The notes beneath the pieces are model-generated. The model saw nothing but the letters and a program-made list of their open reading frames with translations. It was not told where the DNA came from and searched no databases. A DNA stretch of 64,000 bases, taken from assembly GCF_000400505.1 (NCBI RefSeq), contig NZ_CM001857.1, positions 737,574 to 801,573 of the forward strand, written 5' to 3'. A program made the translations under genes and the position numbers. This document shows positions 28,912 to 36,857 of this stretch, in pieces. Every line of letters begins with the position of its first letter. The first letter of the stretch is position 1. The DNA comes from Musicola paradisiaca NCPPB 2511. Its GTDB lineage: Bacteria > Pseudomonadota > Gammaproteobacteria > Enterobacterales > Enterobacteriaceae.

Positions 28912-30048
28912 TCAAAACAAAGTTGAATAGATGGCGTGCACATCTTCGGCACGAACGGTCGTCGGTACGTTTTTCATCAGGCGCTGCACCTGCAGGGCTG
29001 ATTCCACCAGATACGGCAGGTGATCCGGGCTGATCCCCAGCTGTTGCAGCGATGAAGGCAGATTCAGACGTTTGACCAGCGCACCGAAGTAATCCACCAG
29101 CGCCTCGGCTTTCTGCGCCGGCTCGAGGCTGGTATCGGCGTTCGGCAACAGGTCGTAGGCCTGGGCGAATTTTTCCTGCGCCGCGTGCTGAACGAAACGC
29201 ATGCAGGGCGTCAGCAGGATGGCGTTGGCCACGCCGTGGGGGATGTGGTACTTGCCGCCCAGCGGGTAGGACATGGCGTGCACCAGGTGCGTGCCGGAGT
29301 GGGCGATGGCGGCGCCGCCGTAGTAGGACGCCCACAGCATATTGAGACGCGCTTCCAGATTGCCGGGTTCGTTGACCGCAGCGTCGATATTGGCGAACAG
29401 TTTCTTCAGGCCGATCAGCGCGTAGTTGTCGCCGACCGGGTTGGAAATGGTGGCGGTGAAACATTCGATCAGGTGGCACAACGCATCGATACCGGTAGAG
29501 GCCGCGATGTGAGCGGGCATGCTGGTGGTCAGTTCGGGGATCAGCGCCACATAGTCCGGCAGCATCACCGGCGTAATGATCCCGACTTTGGTTTCTTTTT
29601 CCGGAATGGCAAGAATGGCGTTCGGTGTGGCTTCAGAGCCGGTACCGGCTGTGGTGGGGATCATCAGCGACGCGGTGCGGCGCGTCGGTTTGGTGCCCGC
29701 CAGCAGGCTTTCCAATGTGATGGCGTCATCGCCGGCGCACAACAGCGACAGCAGTTTGGCGACGTCCAGTACGCTGCCGCCGCCGATGCCGACCACGAAG
29801 TCCGGCACTGAGGACGGCAGATTTTGCAGCACCGCCGCAACATCATGCTGGCTGGGTTCAGCGGGCACATTATCAATCACCGACAGCTGTGCAACGCCGG
29901 CCGCCAGCTGTTCCTTCAGCGCCTGAACGCCGGGCAGCCCGACAATATTCCGATCTGTGACCAGTAAGACATGCTGTTTGCCGCGCAGCAGATAGGTGAT
30001 GTCCTGGAGTGCCTGATAACCACTGATAATGGTGCTGTTGATATTCAT
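28912..30048 (-). CDS. Iron-containing (group III) alcohol dehydrogenase
   Basis: About 378 residues with the family's NAD-binding GIGGGSVLDVAKL, PTTAGTGSEATPNAIL, and metal ligands in GIDALCHLIECF, GTHLVHAMSYPLGGKYHIPHGVANA. Enzymes of this family reduce aldehydes such as lactaldehyde or succinic and tartronic-type semialdehydes. Here it is the first gene of the minus-strand operon, and its most economical role is reduction of the C4 semialdehyde acid made by the aldolase. The second ATG (30048) has AAGG seven bases upstream; the first (30054) is too close to it. A CRP-type site lies at a class II position upstream. Confidence 0.87.
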   Translation of the reverse strand: MNINSTIISGYQALQDITYLLRGKQHVLLVTDRNIVGLPGVQALKEQLAAGVAQLSVIDNVPAEPSQHDVAAVLQNLPSSVPDFVVGIGGGSVLDVAKLLSLLCAGDDAITLESLLAGTKPTRRTASLMIPTTAGTGSEATPNAILAIPEKETKVGIITPVMLPDYVALIPELTTSMPAHIAASTGIDALCHLIECFTATISNPVGDNYALIGLKKLFANIDAAVNEPGNLEARLNMLWASYYGGAAIAHSGTHLVHAMSYPLGGKYHIPHGVANAILLTPCMRFVQHAAQEKFAQAYDLLPNADTSLEPAQKAEALVDYFGALVKRLNLPSSLQQLGISPDHLPYLVESALQVQRLMKNVPTTVRAEDVHAIYSTLF

Positions 30049-30161
30049 ACTCATACCTTGTTCTGATCCGCTGTGATTCCCGCCTGATTTGATTGATTTT
30101 TTTCAATCATGATTCTTTTCTGTGACCGAAAAAAATCGGAAGGCCTACATTCTGCTGCTAA

Positions 30162-30210
30162 TTTATAGAAGAAATTGGTTTTGAATAATTTGATATTGCT
30201 CACATATAAT
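30162..30210. promoter_or_regulatory. Divergent promoters with CRP site, dehydrogenase/dtnK
   Basis: TTTGA-TATTGC-TCACA (30189-30204) is a near-consensus CRP site. On the minus strand a -10 TATAAA (30167-30162) would place the start near 30155, so the CRP site is centred at about -41.5, class II activation. On the plus strand TTGAAT (30181-30186), 18 bp and TATAAT (30205-30210) form a promoter for dtnK that overlaps the site. The spacer also holds ATTG/CAAT-rich repeats (TTGATTG...CAATCA near 30090-30106) that may be DeoR-type operators. Confidence 0.5.
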
Positions 30211-30265
30211 CAATTGTGATTCAATATAATCATTGTCAGGTAATCAATCAAAACGGGGCAGTGGT

Positions 30266-31561
30266 ATGCCGAACAGGCAGGAAGATATCCGTGTGCTGGT
30301 TGTGGCTGACGACTTTACCGGTGCAAACGACGCCGGCGTAGGGCTGGCGCTTTACGGCGCTCAGGTCAATGTGCTGTTTGACGCCGCGAGGATCGGTGCC
30401 GTTTCATCGGGCGACGCCATCGTCATCAATACCGACAGCCGTGCGCTTGACGCCGCAGTCGCGGGAGAGCGCACCGCGCAATCGGTGCGGGGCTGGCGGG
30501 AGCATGGCGTCGAAGGCTGGATGGTCAAAAAGGTGGATTCCACGTTACGCGGCAATCCCGGCGCGGAGACCGAAGCGGCGCTGCATGCCGCCGGTGTGTC
30601 GCTGGCGCTGGTGGCGCCGGCCGCGCCGTCACTAGGCCGCGTGACCCGCGGCGGTAATGTGTGGGTGCACGACCGTCTGTTGACGGATACGGAGTTCGCC
30701 AGCGATCCGAAAACGCCGGTGCGCTCTTCTTCCGTCGGTGAACGGTTGGCGGAACAGACCGCATTGCGGCAGGCGCGGGTTTCATTGAGCGAGCTTCGTC
30801 AAAATGGACTGGCGGCACGTCTACAACGGTTGAGCGATCAGGGCGTGCGGCTGGTGGTGCTGGATGCGGAAAATCAGCAAGATCTCGACCTGATCGTGCA
30901 GGCCGCCGGGCAGCTGGCTGCAAAGCCGTTGTTGGTGGGATCCGCCGGGTTGAGCGATGCGCTGGCCCGTCATCTGTATCGGCGCGTAGGTAACGCCTCG
31001 CGTGCGTTGCTGGCGGTGATTGGTTCTATGAGCGAAATCGCTCAAAAACAAATTCAAATGGCCTGTCGGCGGCCGGATGTGGCGCTGGTGGATATCGATA
31101 TCGACGCGCTGCTGGCGGTGTCGTACCCGGCTGCGCTGGCGCGCTGGTGCGAACAAGCGGCGGCCACGCTGGCGTCCGGGCACCATTGCCTGATTCGTAC
31201 CTGCCTGGACGATAGCCAGCGTTTCGAGATCGACGGTTTGTGCCAGCGTCATGGTATGGCGCGTCAGCAACTGGGCGATACCATCAGCCAGCGGCTGGGG
31301 GAACTGACTCGCCAGATTGTTGGTCGCCAGCAACCGGGCGGTCTCTATTTATCCGGCGGCGATATCGCGATTGCCGTCGCCAATGCTTTGCAGGCCAACG
31401 GTTTTCATATCAAAGGGCAAATCGCTTCCTGCGTACCCTGGGGGCGGTTTCTGGACAGTGTTGTCGGTGATATCCCCGTAATGACCAAAGCAGGCGGTTT
31501 TGGTGACGAGGCTACCCTGCTGGACGTTTTACGTTTTATTGAGGAGAAGGTGAGTGAGTAA
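30266..31561 (+). CDS. dtnK: DUF1537 four-carbon acid sugar kinase, probable D-threonate kinase
   Basis: DUF1537 kinases phosphorylate C4 sugar acids such as D-threonate, L-threonate or D-erythronate at the 4-hydroxyl. The 431-residue protein has the N-terminal substrate domain with [19 protein letters not shown] and [14 protein letters not shown], and the C-terminal nucleotide domain with [17 protein letters not shown] and [29 protein letters not shown]. Pairing with PdxA2 is the arrangement reported for the D-threonate pathway. The stop overlaps the GTG of pdxA2 by eight bases. ATG 30266 with GGGG upstream is preferred over an earlier in-frame codon at 30233. Confidence 0.85.
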   Translation: MPNRQEDIRVLVVADDFTGANDAGVGLALYGAQVNVLFDAARIGAVSSGDAIVINTDSRALDAAVAGERTAQSVRGWREHGVEGWMVKKVDSTLRGNPGAETEAALHAAGVSLALVAPAAPSLGRVTRGGNVWVHDRLLTDTEFASDPKTPVRSSSVGERLAEQTALRQARVSLSELRQNGLAARLQRLSDQGVRLVVLDAENQQDLDLIVQAAGQLAAKPLLVGSAGLSDALARHLYRRVGNASRALLAVIGSMSEIAQKQIQMACRRPDVALVDIDIDALLAVSYPAALARWCEQAAATLASGHHCLIRTCLDDSQRFEIDGLCQRHGMARQQLGDTISQRLGELTRQIVGRQQPGGLYLSGGDIAIAVANALQANGFHIKGQIASCVPWGRFLDSVVGDIPVMTKAGGFGDEATLLDVLRFIEEKVSE

Positions 31562-32534
31562 GATAATTGCGGTAACAATGGGAGACCCGGCAGGTATCGG
31601 CCCGGAAATTATCATCAAATCGCTGGCGGAAGGCGAACTTTCCGGCGCGCCGGTGGTGGTGGTGGGATGCGTGCAGACGCTGCGCCGCATTCTGGCGCTC
31701 GGCGTCGTGCCGCAGGTGGAGCTGAACGAAATTGCCAACCCGGCGCAGGCGCGCTTCGCCCCCGGCGTCGTCAATGTCATTGATGAACCTCTGGCGGATC
31801 CGGCCGGGCTTGAGCCGGGAAGAGTACAGGCCCAGGCGGGCGATTTAGCTTACCGCTGCGTGAAACGCGCCACCGAACTGGCGATGGCGGGTGAAGTACA
31901 CGCGATTGCCACTGCGCCGCTGAACAAGGAAGCGCTGCATTCCGCCGGGCATCTCTATCCCGGTCATACTGAATTGCTGGCGAAGCTGACCAACAGCCGC
32001 GATTATGCCATGGTGCTGTATACCGATCGGCTGAAGGTGATCCATGTGACGACACACATCGCATTGCGCAAATTCCTGGATACGCTGAATCGCGAGCGCG
32101 TGGAAACCGTCATCGGTATGGCGGATACCTTCCTCAAACGTGTGGGCTATGACAAACCGCGTATCGCTGTCGCCGGGGTCAACCCGCATGCCGGGGAAAA
32201 CGGCCTGTTCGGCGACGAGGAGATCAATATCGTGTCGCCGTCCATCGAGGCGATGAAGGCCAAAGGTCTGGATGTGTATGGCCCCTGCCCGCCGGATACC
32301 GTATATCTGCAGGCGTATGAAGGCCAGTACGATATGGTGGTGGCGATGTATCACGATCAGGGCCACATTCCGCTGAAACTGCTTGGTTTCTACGATGGTG
32401 TTAATATTACTGCGGGTTTGCCGTTCATCCGGACATCAGCGGATCACGGTACGGCGTTCGACATCGCCTGGACGGGCAAGGCGAAGGCCGAAAGTATGGC
32501 GGTTTCGATCAAACTGGCGACCCAGCTGGCCTGA
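31554..32534 (+). CDS. pdxA2: PdxA2, 4-phospho-D-threonate 3-dehydrogenase
   Basis: PdxA2 oxidises the 3-hydroxyl of 4-phospho-D-threonate; spontaneous or coupled decarboxylation gives dihydroxyacetone phosphate. The 326-residue protein shows [11 protein letters not shown] and the three metal histidines in [21 protein letters not shown] and [12 protein letters not shown]. It is a PdxA paralogue; its fusion-free length and pairing with a DUF1537 kinase separate it from the vitamin B6 enzyme. It starts with GTG behind GAGGAG, inside the end of dtnK. A DeoR gene follows by 36 bases, so dtnK-pdxA2-deoR form one unit. Confidence 0.88.
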   Translation: MSKIIAVTMGDPAGIGPEIIIKSLAEGELSGAPVVVVGCVQTLRRILALGVVPQVELNEIANPAQARFAPGVVNVIDEPLADPAGLEPGRVQAQAGDLAYRCVKRATELAMAGEVHAIATAPLNKEALHSAGHLYPGHTELLAKLTNSRDYAMVLYTDRLKVIHVTTHIALRKFLDTLNRERVETVIGMADTFLKRVGYDKPRIAVAGVNPHAGENGLFGDEEINIVSPSIEAMKAKGLDVYGPCPPDTVYLQAYEGQYDMVVAMYHDQGHIPLKLLGFYDGVNITAGLPFIRTSADHGTAFDIAWTGKAKAESMAVSIKLATQLA

Positions 32535-32570
32535 TAGAATCGGCTGAGGGTAAAACATACGGATATCATT

Positions 32571-33380
32571 GTGGGGGAAACATTGAGTGACGCATTACGC
32601 ATAAGCGGAGAAAAAATAAAGGGACAAAGCCGTCTCGACCAGATTATGGATTACCTCAAAGGCCATAATCTGGTGACGGTGGATGAACTTGTGGCCGTCA
32701 TTGATGCTTCCCCGGCGACGATTCGCCGTGATTTGATCAAACTGGATGAGCAGGGCGTCATCAGCCGTTCGCACGGCGGCGTGACGCTCAATCGCTTCAT
32801 CCCGTCGCAGCCCACCACCAACGAAAAGATGCAGCGCAATTTGCTGGAAAAGCAGGCGATCGCCCGTCAGGCGGCGACGCTGGTGCAGCCGGGCAGCGCG
32901 GTGGTGCTGGACGCCGGCACCACCATGATGGAGCTGGCGCGCAACCTGACCCATCTGCCGCTGCGCGTCATCACCGCTGATTTACAGATTGCGCTGTTTC
33001 TTTCCGAATTCAAGCAGATAGAAGTCACCATCATCGGTGGACGTATCGACGATAGCAGCCAGTCGTGCATCGGCGAGCACGGCCGTCGGCTGTTGCGCAG
33101 CGTCTATCCGGATATCGCGTTCATCAGCTGCAACTCGTGGAGTCTGGAGAAAGGCATCACCACGCCGACGGAAGAGAAAGCCGGGATCAAGCAGGATTTG
33201 GGGGTGAATGCCAGCCGCCGGGTGCTGCTGGCGGACAGCAGCAAGTACGGCGCGTATTCGCTGTTTTGCGTGTCGCCGTTGACGGCGTTGACTGATGTGA
33301 TTACCGATGGCGAACTGGCGCCGGAGATCCAGCGGCAATTGCAAGGGCAGCCGTTCCGGTTGCATCTGGTGACGGTGTAG
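32571..33380 (+). CDS. DeoR/GlpR-family repressor of the acid-sugar locus
   Basis: An N-terminal DeoR helix-turn-helix ([43 protein letters not shown], about residues 20-70) is followed by the DeoR sensor domain with [30 protein letters not shown] and LADSSKYG. Such regulators usually respond to phosphorylated sugars. As the last gene of the kinase unit it probably controls both divergent operons. The first start is GTG 32571; TTG 32583, behind GGGGG, is an equally possible start and would shorten the protein by four residues. Confidence 0.88.
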   Translation: MGETLSDALRISGEKIKGQSRLDQIMDYLKGHNLVTVDELVAVIDASPATIRRDLIKLDEQGVISRSHGGVTLNRFIPSQPTTNEKMQRNLLEKQAIARQAATLVQPGSAVVLDAGTTMMELARNLTHLPLRVITADLQIALFLSEFKQIEVTIIGGRIDDSSQSCIGEHGRRLLRSVYPDIAFISCNSWSLEKGITTPTEEKAGIKQDLGVNASRRVLLADSSKYGAYSLFCVSPLTALTDVITDGELAPEIQRQLQGQPFRLHLVTV

Positions 33381-33475
33381 CCGGACGAAATCGTCCGAAT
33401 ACGTTGTATTTTCCCTTGCCGAATCACTCGGCCCTCGAATAACACCGCCCCGTCATGCGTGTATGGCAGGGCGTC

Positions 33476-34459
33476 TCAATATGGACGGCACGTAAGCCGG
33501 TAATCGATCGTCAGCGGCTGCTCCGGCGTCAACGCCAGCGCGGTGGCATAACCGGACTGGCTGATGGCGTTGTCCCGCAGACACGCCGGCCCGAGATCCC
33601 ATGCCGAACAAACGGGCTCGACCCCCAGGCAATAATTCTTTCCTGACCAGGGCGCTTGTCGCCTGCCGCCGTTACTGATCCACAACAGACAGTGCGGCAG
33701 TATCGTCGTGTCCCAATGTAATGACAGCACCAGTCGCCGCTGCGGGTAAGTCAGTTCGATGCCGGCGACCGGCGACATCACCTGTAGGATCTCCTCCGTG
33801 GCGAACGGCAGCGGCAGTCGGCTGAGATCCAGCGTCGCGCCATCGGCGGCCGGGGCCAGGCGCAAGTCATCAAAGACGGCGCCGGGCTGAAGACGGCTGA
33901 CGCCCGGTTCGGCTGGCTGTGGGTAGGCCCGCATGTGTAATGCATTGTCGGCGGATAACACCAATTCCCCGGCATCCCCCCCGATGGGAAACACCGGGTG
34001 CAGCCCGACGGGCAACCGACAGGGCCGCCTGGCCTGTAGCGTCAGAGAAAAATTCACGTTGCCGTTATCGGCCAGCTGGATAACCCGGCGCAGCGCCGTG
34101 AGCGGGTAGTCCGGTGGAAAAACGAAATCGAGTGCGGCGTGGCGGGATGAGCGCCCGGCGAGCGTCCAGTCACGGTTGGCGGGCAGCCCGTGCGGGATAC
34201 CCGCCAGGTAGCCGTCGCCGTCTTGCTGCGCATGGCCGAACGGTACGCCGACCCACTCACCGCCCAGACGGTGCATCAACGGCGGTTGCCCGGCGCAGGC
34301 ATCGGCGTCATCGAGCCAGTGGGCGCGGTACAGCAGCGCGGTCGCCTGCGGCGTGCCGGGGCGGAAGGTCAACGCGGATAGCATACCGCCCGCCAGGCCG
34401 ATGTCGGCGCTCAGCAAGCCATCATCACTGTGCAACATAAAAGAGGCGTTTGGGCTCAT
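33476..34459 (-). CDS. Aldose 1-epimerase-like protein
   Basis: The 327-residue protein belongs to the galactose mutarotase-like beta-sandwich family. Recognisable features are GGMLSALTFRPG near the N-terminus, PVGLHPVFPIGG around the catalytic His, and NYCLGVEPVCSAWDLG with the catalytic Glu. It would interconvert anomers of a free hexose. The start at 34459 is fixed by CAGGAA eleven bases upstream; an earlier TTG at 34480 would place that site inside the gene. It is the last gene of the ROK-LacI-epimerase unit and probably handles the sugar released by the GH38 enzyme. Confidence 0.82.
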   Translation of the reverse strand: MSPNASFMLHSDDGLLSADIGLAGGMLSALTFRPGTPQATALLYRAHWLDDADACAGQPPLMHRLGGEWVGVPFGHAQQDGDGYLAGIPHGLPANRDWTLAGRSSRHAALDFVFPPDYPLTALRRVIQLADNGNVNFSLTLQARRPCRLPVGLHPVFPIGGDAGELVLSADNALHMRAYPQPAEPGVSRLQPGAVFDDLRLAPAADGATLDLSRLPLPFATEEILQVMSPVAGIELTYPQRRLVLSLHWDTTILPHCLLWISNGGRRQAPWSGKNYCLGVEPVCSAWDLGPACLRDNAISQSGYATALALTPEQPLTIDYRLTCRPY

Positions 34460-34542
34460 GGGCGATTCCTGTGTATTCAACGGGTGAATCGACGGGCTGG
34501 CGCGTGGGCGGGATAGTGCGGCGGGGCGACCCCGCCATGCCG

Positions 34543-35535
34543 TTAATTCAGCCCTTCTCCGGCGCTTTGTCGGGCGACCAGCCGCACGGGCAACAGTTGC
34601 TGCTCGTCGTCGCGCGCGCCGTCAATCAATAGTTGCAGCCCGGATCGGCCCAGCGAGGCTTTGTCGATGGCGATGGTGCTCAACGGCGGGTGTGCGACGC
34701 TGGCGGTATCGATATCGTCGAAACCGACGATGGCGATCTCCTCCGGTACTTTCACCCCGTGTTGCTGGCAAACGCGGATAGCAATCAGCGCGGCGGAATC
34801 ATTGTAGGCGAAAATAGCGTCCGGCCGTTGCGGCAGCGCCAGCAACTCTTCCACCGCGCTGACCAGCGAACTTTCGGTATCCAACAGCGGCGGGGCGATG
34901 GCTTCGTATTCCGGCGGCGTCAGCAGTTTGGCTTCATACAGCGCCTGCCGGTATCCCTTTTCACGCAGACGGATACTGTAATGCGCCAGACTGCTGGCGA
35001 GAAACGCGATACGGGTACGCCCCTGAGCGATCAGATGGCGGGTGGCGAGATAACCGCCTTGCAGATTATCCGGATTAACGCTGGGCAAGCCCGGCGCCCA
35101 CAGGTCGATCAGCGCCAGCGGCAACTGCATGTTGCGCAGTGCAGCCAGCAGCTCGGGCTCGAAAAAACCGGCGCACAGCAGCGCATCGGGGTCGTGCAGC
35201 CGCACCTGCTCTTCCACTGCGTCCGTCGGGCCGAGCGCCAGAAAGCTGAGCGCGATGCCGGCGTCGCGACAGGCGTTTTCCACGCCGAGCAACAACGGCG
35301 AATAGAAGGTCAGGGCGCTGGAAATATTATGCTGGCGGTGGAGCAGAAACAGCACCCGGCGCAGCTTGTCGTTGCGCAGACGGGTGAAATCGTAACCCTG
35401 TTGGCGGGCGATGGTCAGAATTCGCTGGCGGGTCTCTTCTTTCAACCCCGGCTGACCCTTTAACGCGCGTGATACCGCCCCGGCGGAAACCCCGGCTTCG
35501 GTCGCGATATCTCTGATTCTTATCCGTTTCGTCAT
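34543..35535 (-). CDS. LacI-family regulator of the mannosidase locus
   Basis: The 330-residue repressor begins MTKRIRIRDIATEAGVSAGAVSRALKG, a canonical LacI headpiece with hinge, followed by a periplasmic-binding-protein-like domain (LLLGVENACRDAGI, FAYNDSAALIAI, IVGFDDIDTASVAHPPLSTI). AAGGAAACGC precedes the ATG. Its probable operators are the TGTTTAGTAAACA-like sites before the ROK, mannosidase and ABC genes. It lies 67 bases after the ROK gene in the same direction. Confidence 0.9.
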   Translation of the reverse strand: MTKRIRIRDIATEAGVSAGAVSRALKGQPGLKEETRQRILTIARQQGYDFTRLRNDKLRRVLFLLHRQHNISSALTFYSPLLLGVENACRDAGIALSFLALGPTDAVEEQVRLHDPDALLCAGFFEPELLAALRNMQLPLALIDLWAPGLPSVNPDNLQGGYLATRHLIAQGRTRIAFLASSLAHYSIRLREKGYRQALYEAKLLTPPEYEAIAPPLLDTESSLVSAVEELLALPQRPDAIFAYNDSAALIAIRVCQQHGVKVPEEIAIVGFDDIDTASVAHPPLSTIAIDKASLGRSGLQLLIDGARDDEQQLLPVRLVARQSAGEGLN

Positions 35536-35602
35536 GCGTTTCCTTTGTGTCTGTGTCCACAGCGATAAGCCGGAATTCACCTTTCCAAACTGTGCCGACA
35601 GC

Positions 35603-36523
35603 CTAGCATAAAGCGCGCGCGGTTGCTCCGGCTCCCAGCCAGGCTGCGCCCCGCACGCCGCTGCTATCGCCGTGCATGGCGGGCACGATCGGGGTGAAAA
35701 AGGTATTGCTGAAGGTATAGCGTCCGATGCGCGCTTCCAGACCCTGATACAGCGGGCGGCAGTTAGACAGGCCGCCGCCGATGACGAATACGTCCGGGTC
35801 GAGCAGATTCACTACCGATGCCAGCGCTCGCGCCAGCTGATCCTGAAACAGGTCGAAGTATTCCACCGCATGCGGTTCACCGGCTGCCACCGCCGCCATG
35901 ATATCCATCGCGCTGAGACTGGCGTGATAGCGCTGGTTGTAGCGTTGGGATAGGCCGGTGCCGGAAATAAAGGATTCGGTGCAGTTGGTTTTGCCGCAGT
36001 AGCAAACGACCGATGGCCCATCCTGCTCCGGCGTATAGCGCGGCAACACGTTGTGCCCCCATTCGCCGGCGCTGCGATTGCGCCCGTCGAGGACCTGCCG
36101 GTGGATGGCGATCCCGCCGCCGCAGCCGGTGCCGAGGATGACGCCGAACACGGTATCAAACCCTTGCCCCGCGCCATCGATGGCTTCCGACAGCGTAAAA
36201 CAGTTGGCATCGTTGCTGATGGCGATGGGTTGAGCGGCAAATTCCACCAGCATCGCATGCAGCGGCTGCTGGTTAATCGCCAGAATATTGGAGTTCTTGA
36301 TCAGCCCGTTACTGACTTCCACGGTGCCGGGTAAGCCGATGCCGATGCTGACGGGGCCGATATCCTGACGAGCCTGGGCGATGACGTCGCACAACTGGCG
36401 GAAAAAGATCGGGTAACTGCTTTTCTCCGTAGCGTAGCGCTGGCGGTAGACGATATCTCCCTGCTGATCCAGCGCAACGGCTTCGATTTTCGTACCACCG
36501 ATATCTATACCCAGACTTAACAT
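35603..36523 (-). CDS. ROK-family sugar kinase, Mak (fructo/mannokinase)-like
   Basis: The 306-residue protein has MLSLGIDIGGTKIEAVALD at the N-terminus (phosphate motif), VILGTGCGGGIAIHRQVL, the ROK zinc motif GHNVLPRY...CYCGKTNCTESFISG and catalytic Asp in AISNDANCF. The zinc-motif arrangement matches Mak/YajF fructokinases, which also phosphorylate mannose. That would fit phosphorylation of mannose released by the neighbouring alpha-mannosidase. The ATG at 36523 has AGGAG upstream; an in-frame extension to 36610 covers the operator region and is not coding. Confidence 0.85.
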   Translation of the reverse strand: MLSLGIDIGGTKIEAVALDQQGDIVYRQRYATEKSSYPIFFRQLCDVIAQARQDIGPVSIGIGLPGTVEVSNGLIKNSNILAINQQPLHAMLVEFAAQPIAISNDANCFTLSEAIDGAGQGFDTVFGVILGTGCGGGIAIHRQVLDGRNRSAGEWGHNVLPRYTPEQDGPSVVCYCGKTNCTESFISGTGLSQRYNQRYHASLSAMDIMAAVAAGEPHAVEYFDLFQDQLARALASVVNLLDPDVFVIGGGLSNCRPLYQGLEARIGRYTFSNTFFTPIVPAMHGDSSGVRGAAWLGAGATARALC

Positions 36524-36594
36524 GTTGATTACTCCTGCACCGAACTGGCAGACAAGGTTCCATCGATAAAACACCCGCGCAGTGTACTGCCATA

Positions 36595-36607
36595 TGTTTA
36601 CTAAACA
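36595..36607. promoter_or_regulatory. Perfect LacI-type operator upstream of the ROK gene
   Basis: TGTTTACTAAACA is a perfect palindrome around a central C, 72 bp upstream of the ROK start. The same motif recurs at 36756-36768 and twice before the ABC binding-protein gene, so it is the likely site of the local LacI regulator. Confidence 0.7.
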
Positions 36608-36714
36608 CAATGGCGTTATTTCTCTTCCATGAAAGTAGGGTTTTTATTAAAATTCATATTTATCAAATAGATAATTTTTATTGGTTTGATGGGGAGGAAA
36701 AAATATACCGCGAA

Positions 36715-36730
36715 TGTGAAGCGTCTCACG
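36715..36730. promoter_or_regulatory. CRP site in the ROK/mannosidase spacer
   Basis: TGTGA-AGCGTC-TCACG matches the CRP core TGTGA-N6-TCACA at nine of ten positions. It is between the divergent ROK and GH38 genes and suggests catabolite control of both. Confidence 0.6.
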
Positions 36731-36755
36731 GAAATGAAAGACGGGAAAATCACTT

Positions 36756-36768
36756 TATTTACTAAACA
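36756..36768 (+). promoter_or_regulatory. LacI-type operator upstream of the mannosidase gene
   Basis: TATTTACTAAACA differs from the perfect site at 36595 by one base and lies 90 bp ahead of the GH38 start, in the promoter region. Confidence 0.6.
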
Positions 36769-36857
36769 TTTTTGCGGTGCTATTAAATGAGCACCCCACC
36801 GCCTGAAGGTGATGCGGTGCAGCCCTTTCCCTGTCAGATCAGAAGAGTGAAGATGCG

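Noticed and set aside
31554..32534. Assignment as vitamin B6 pdxA
   Set aside because: Coupling with a DUF1537 kinase marks PdxA2; the B6 gene normally sits with surA and rsmA.
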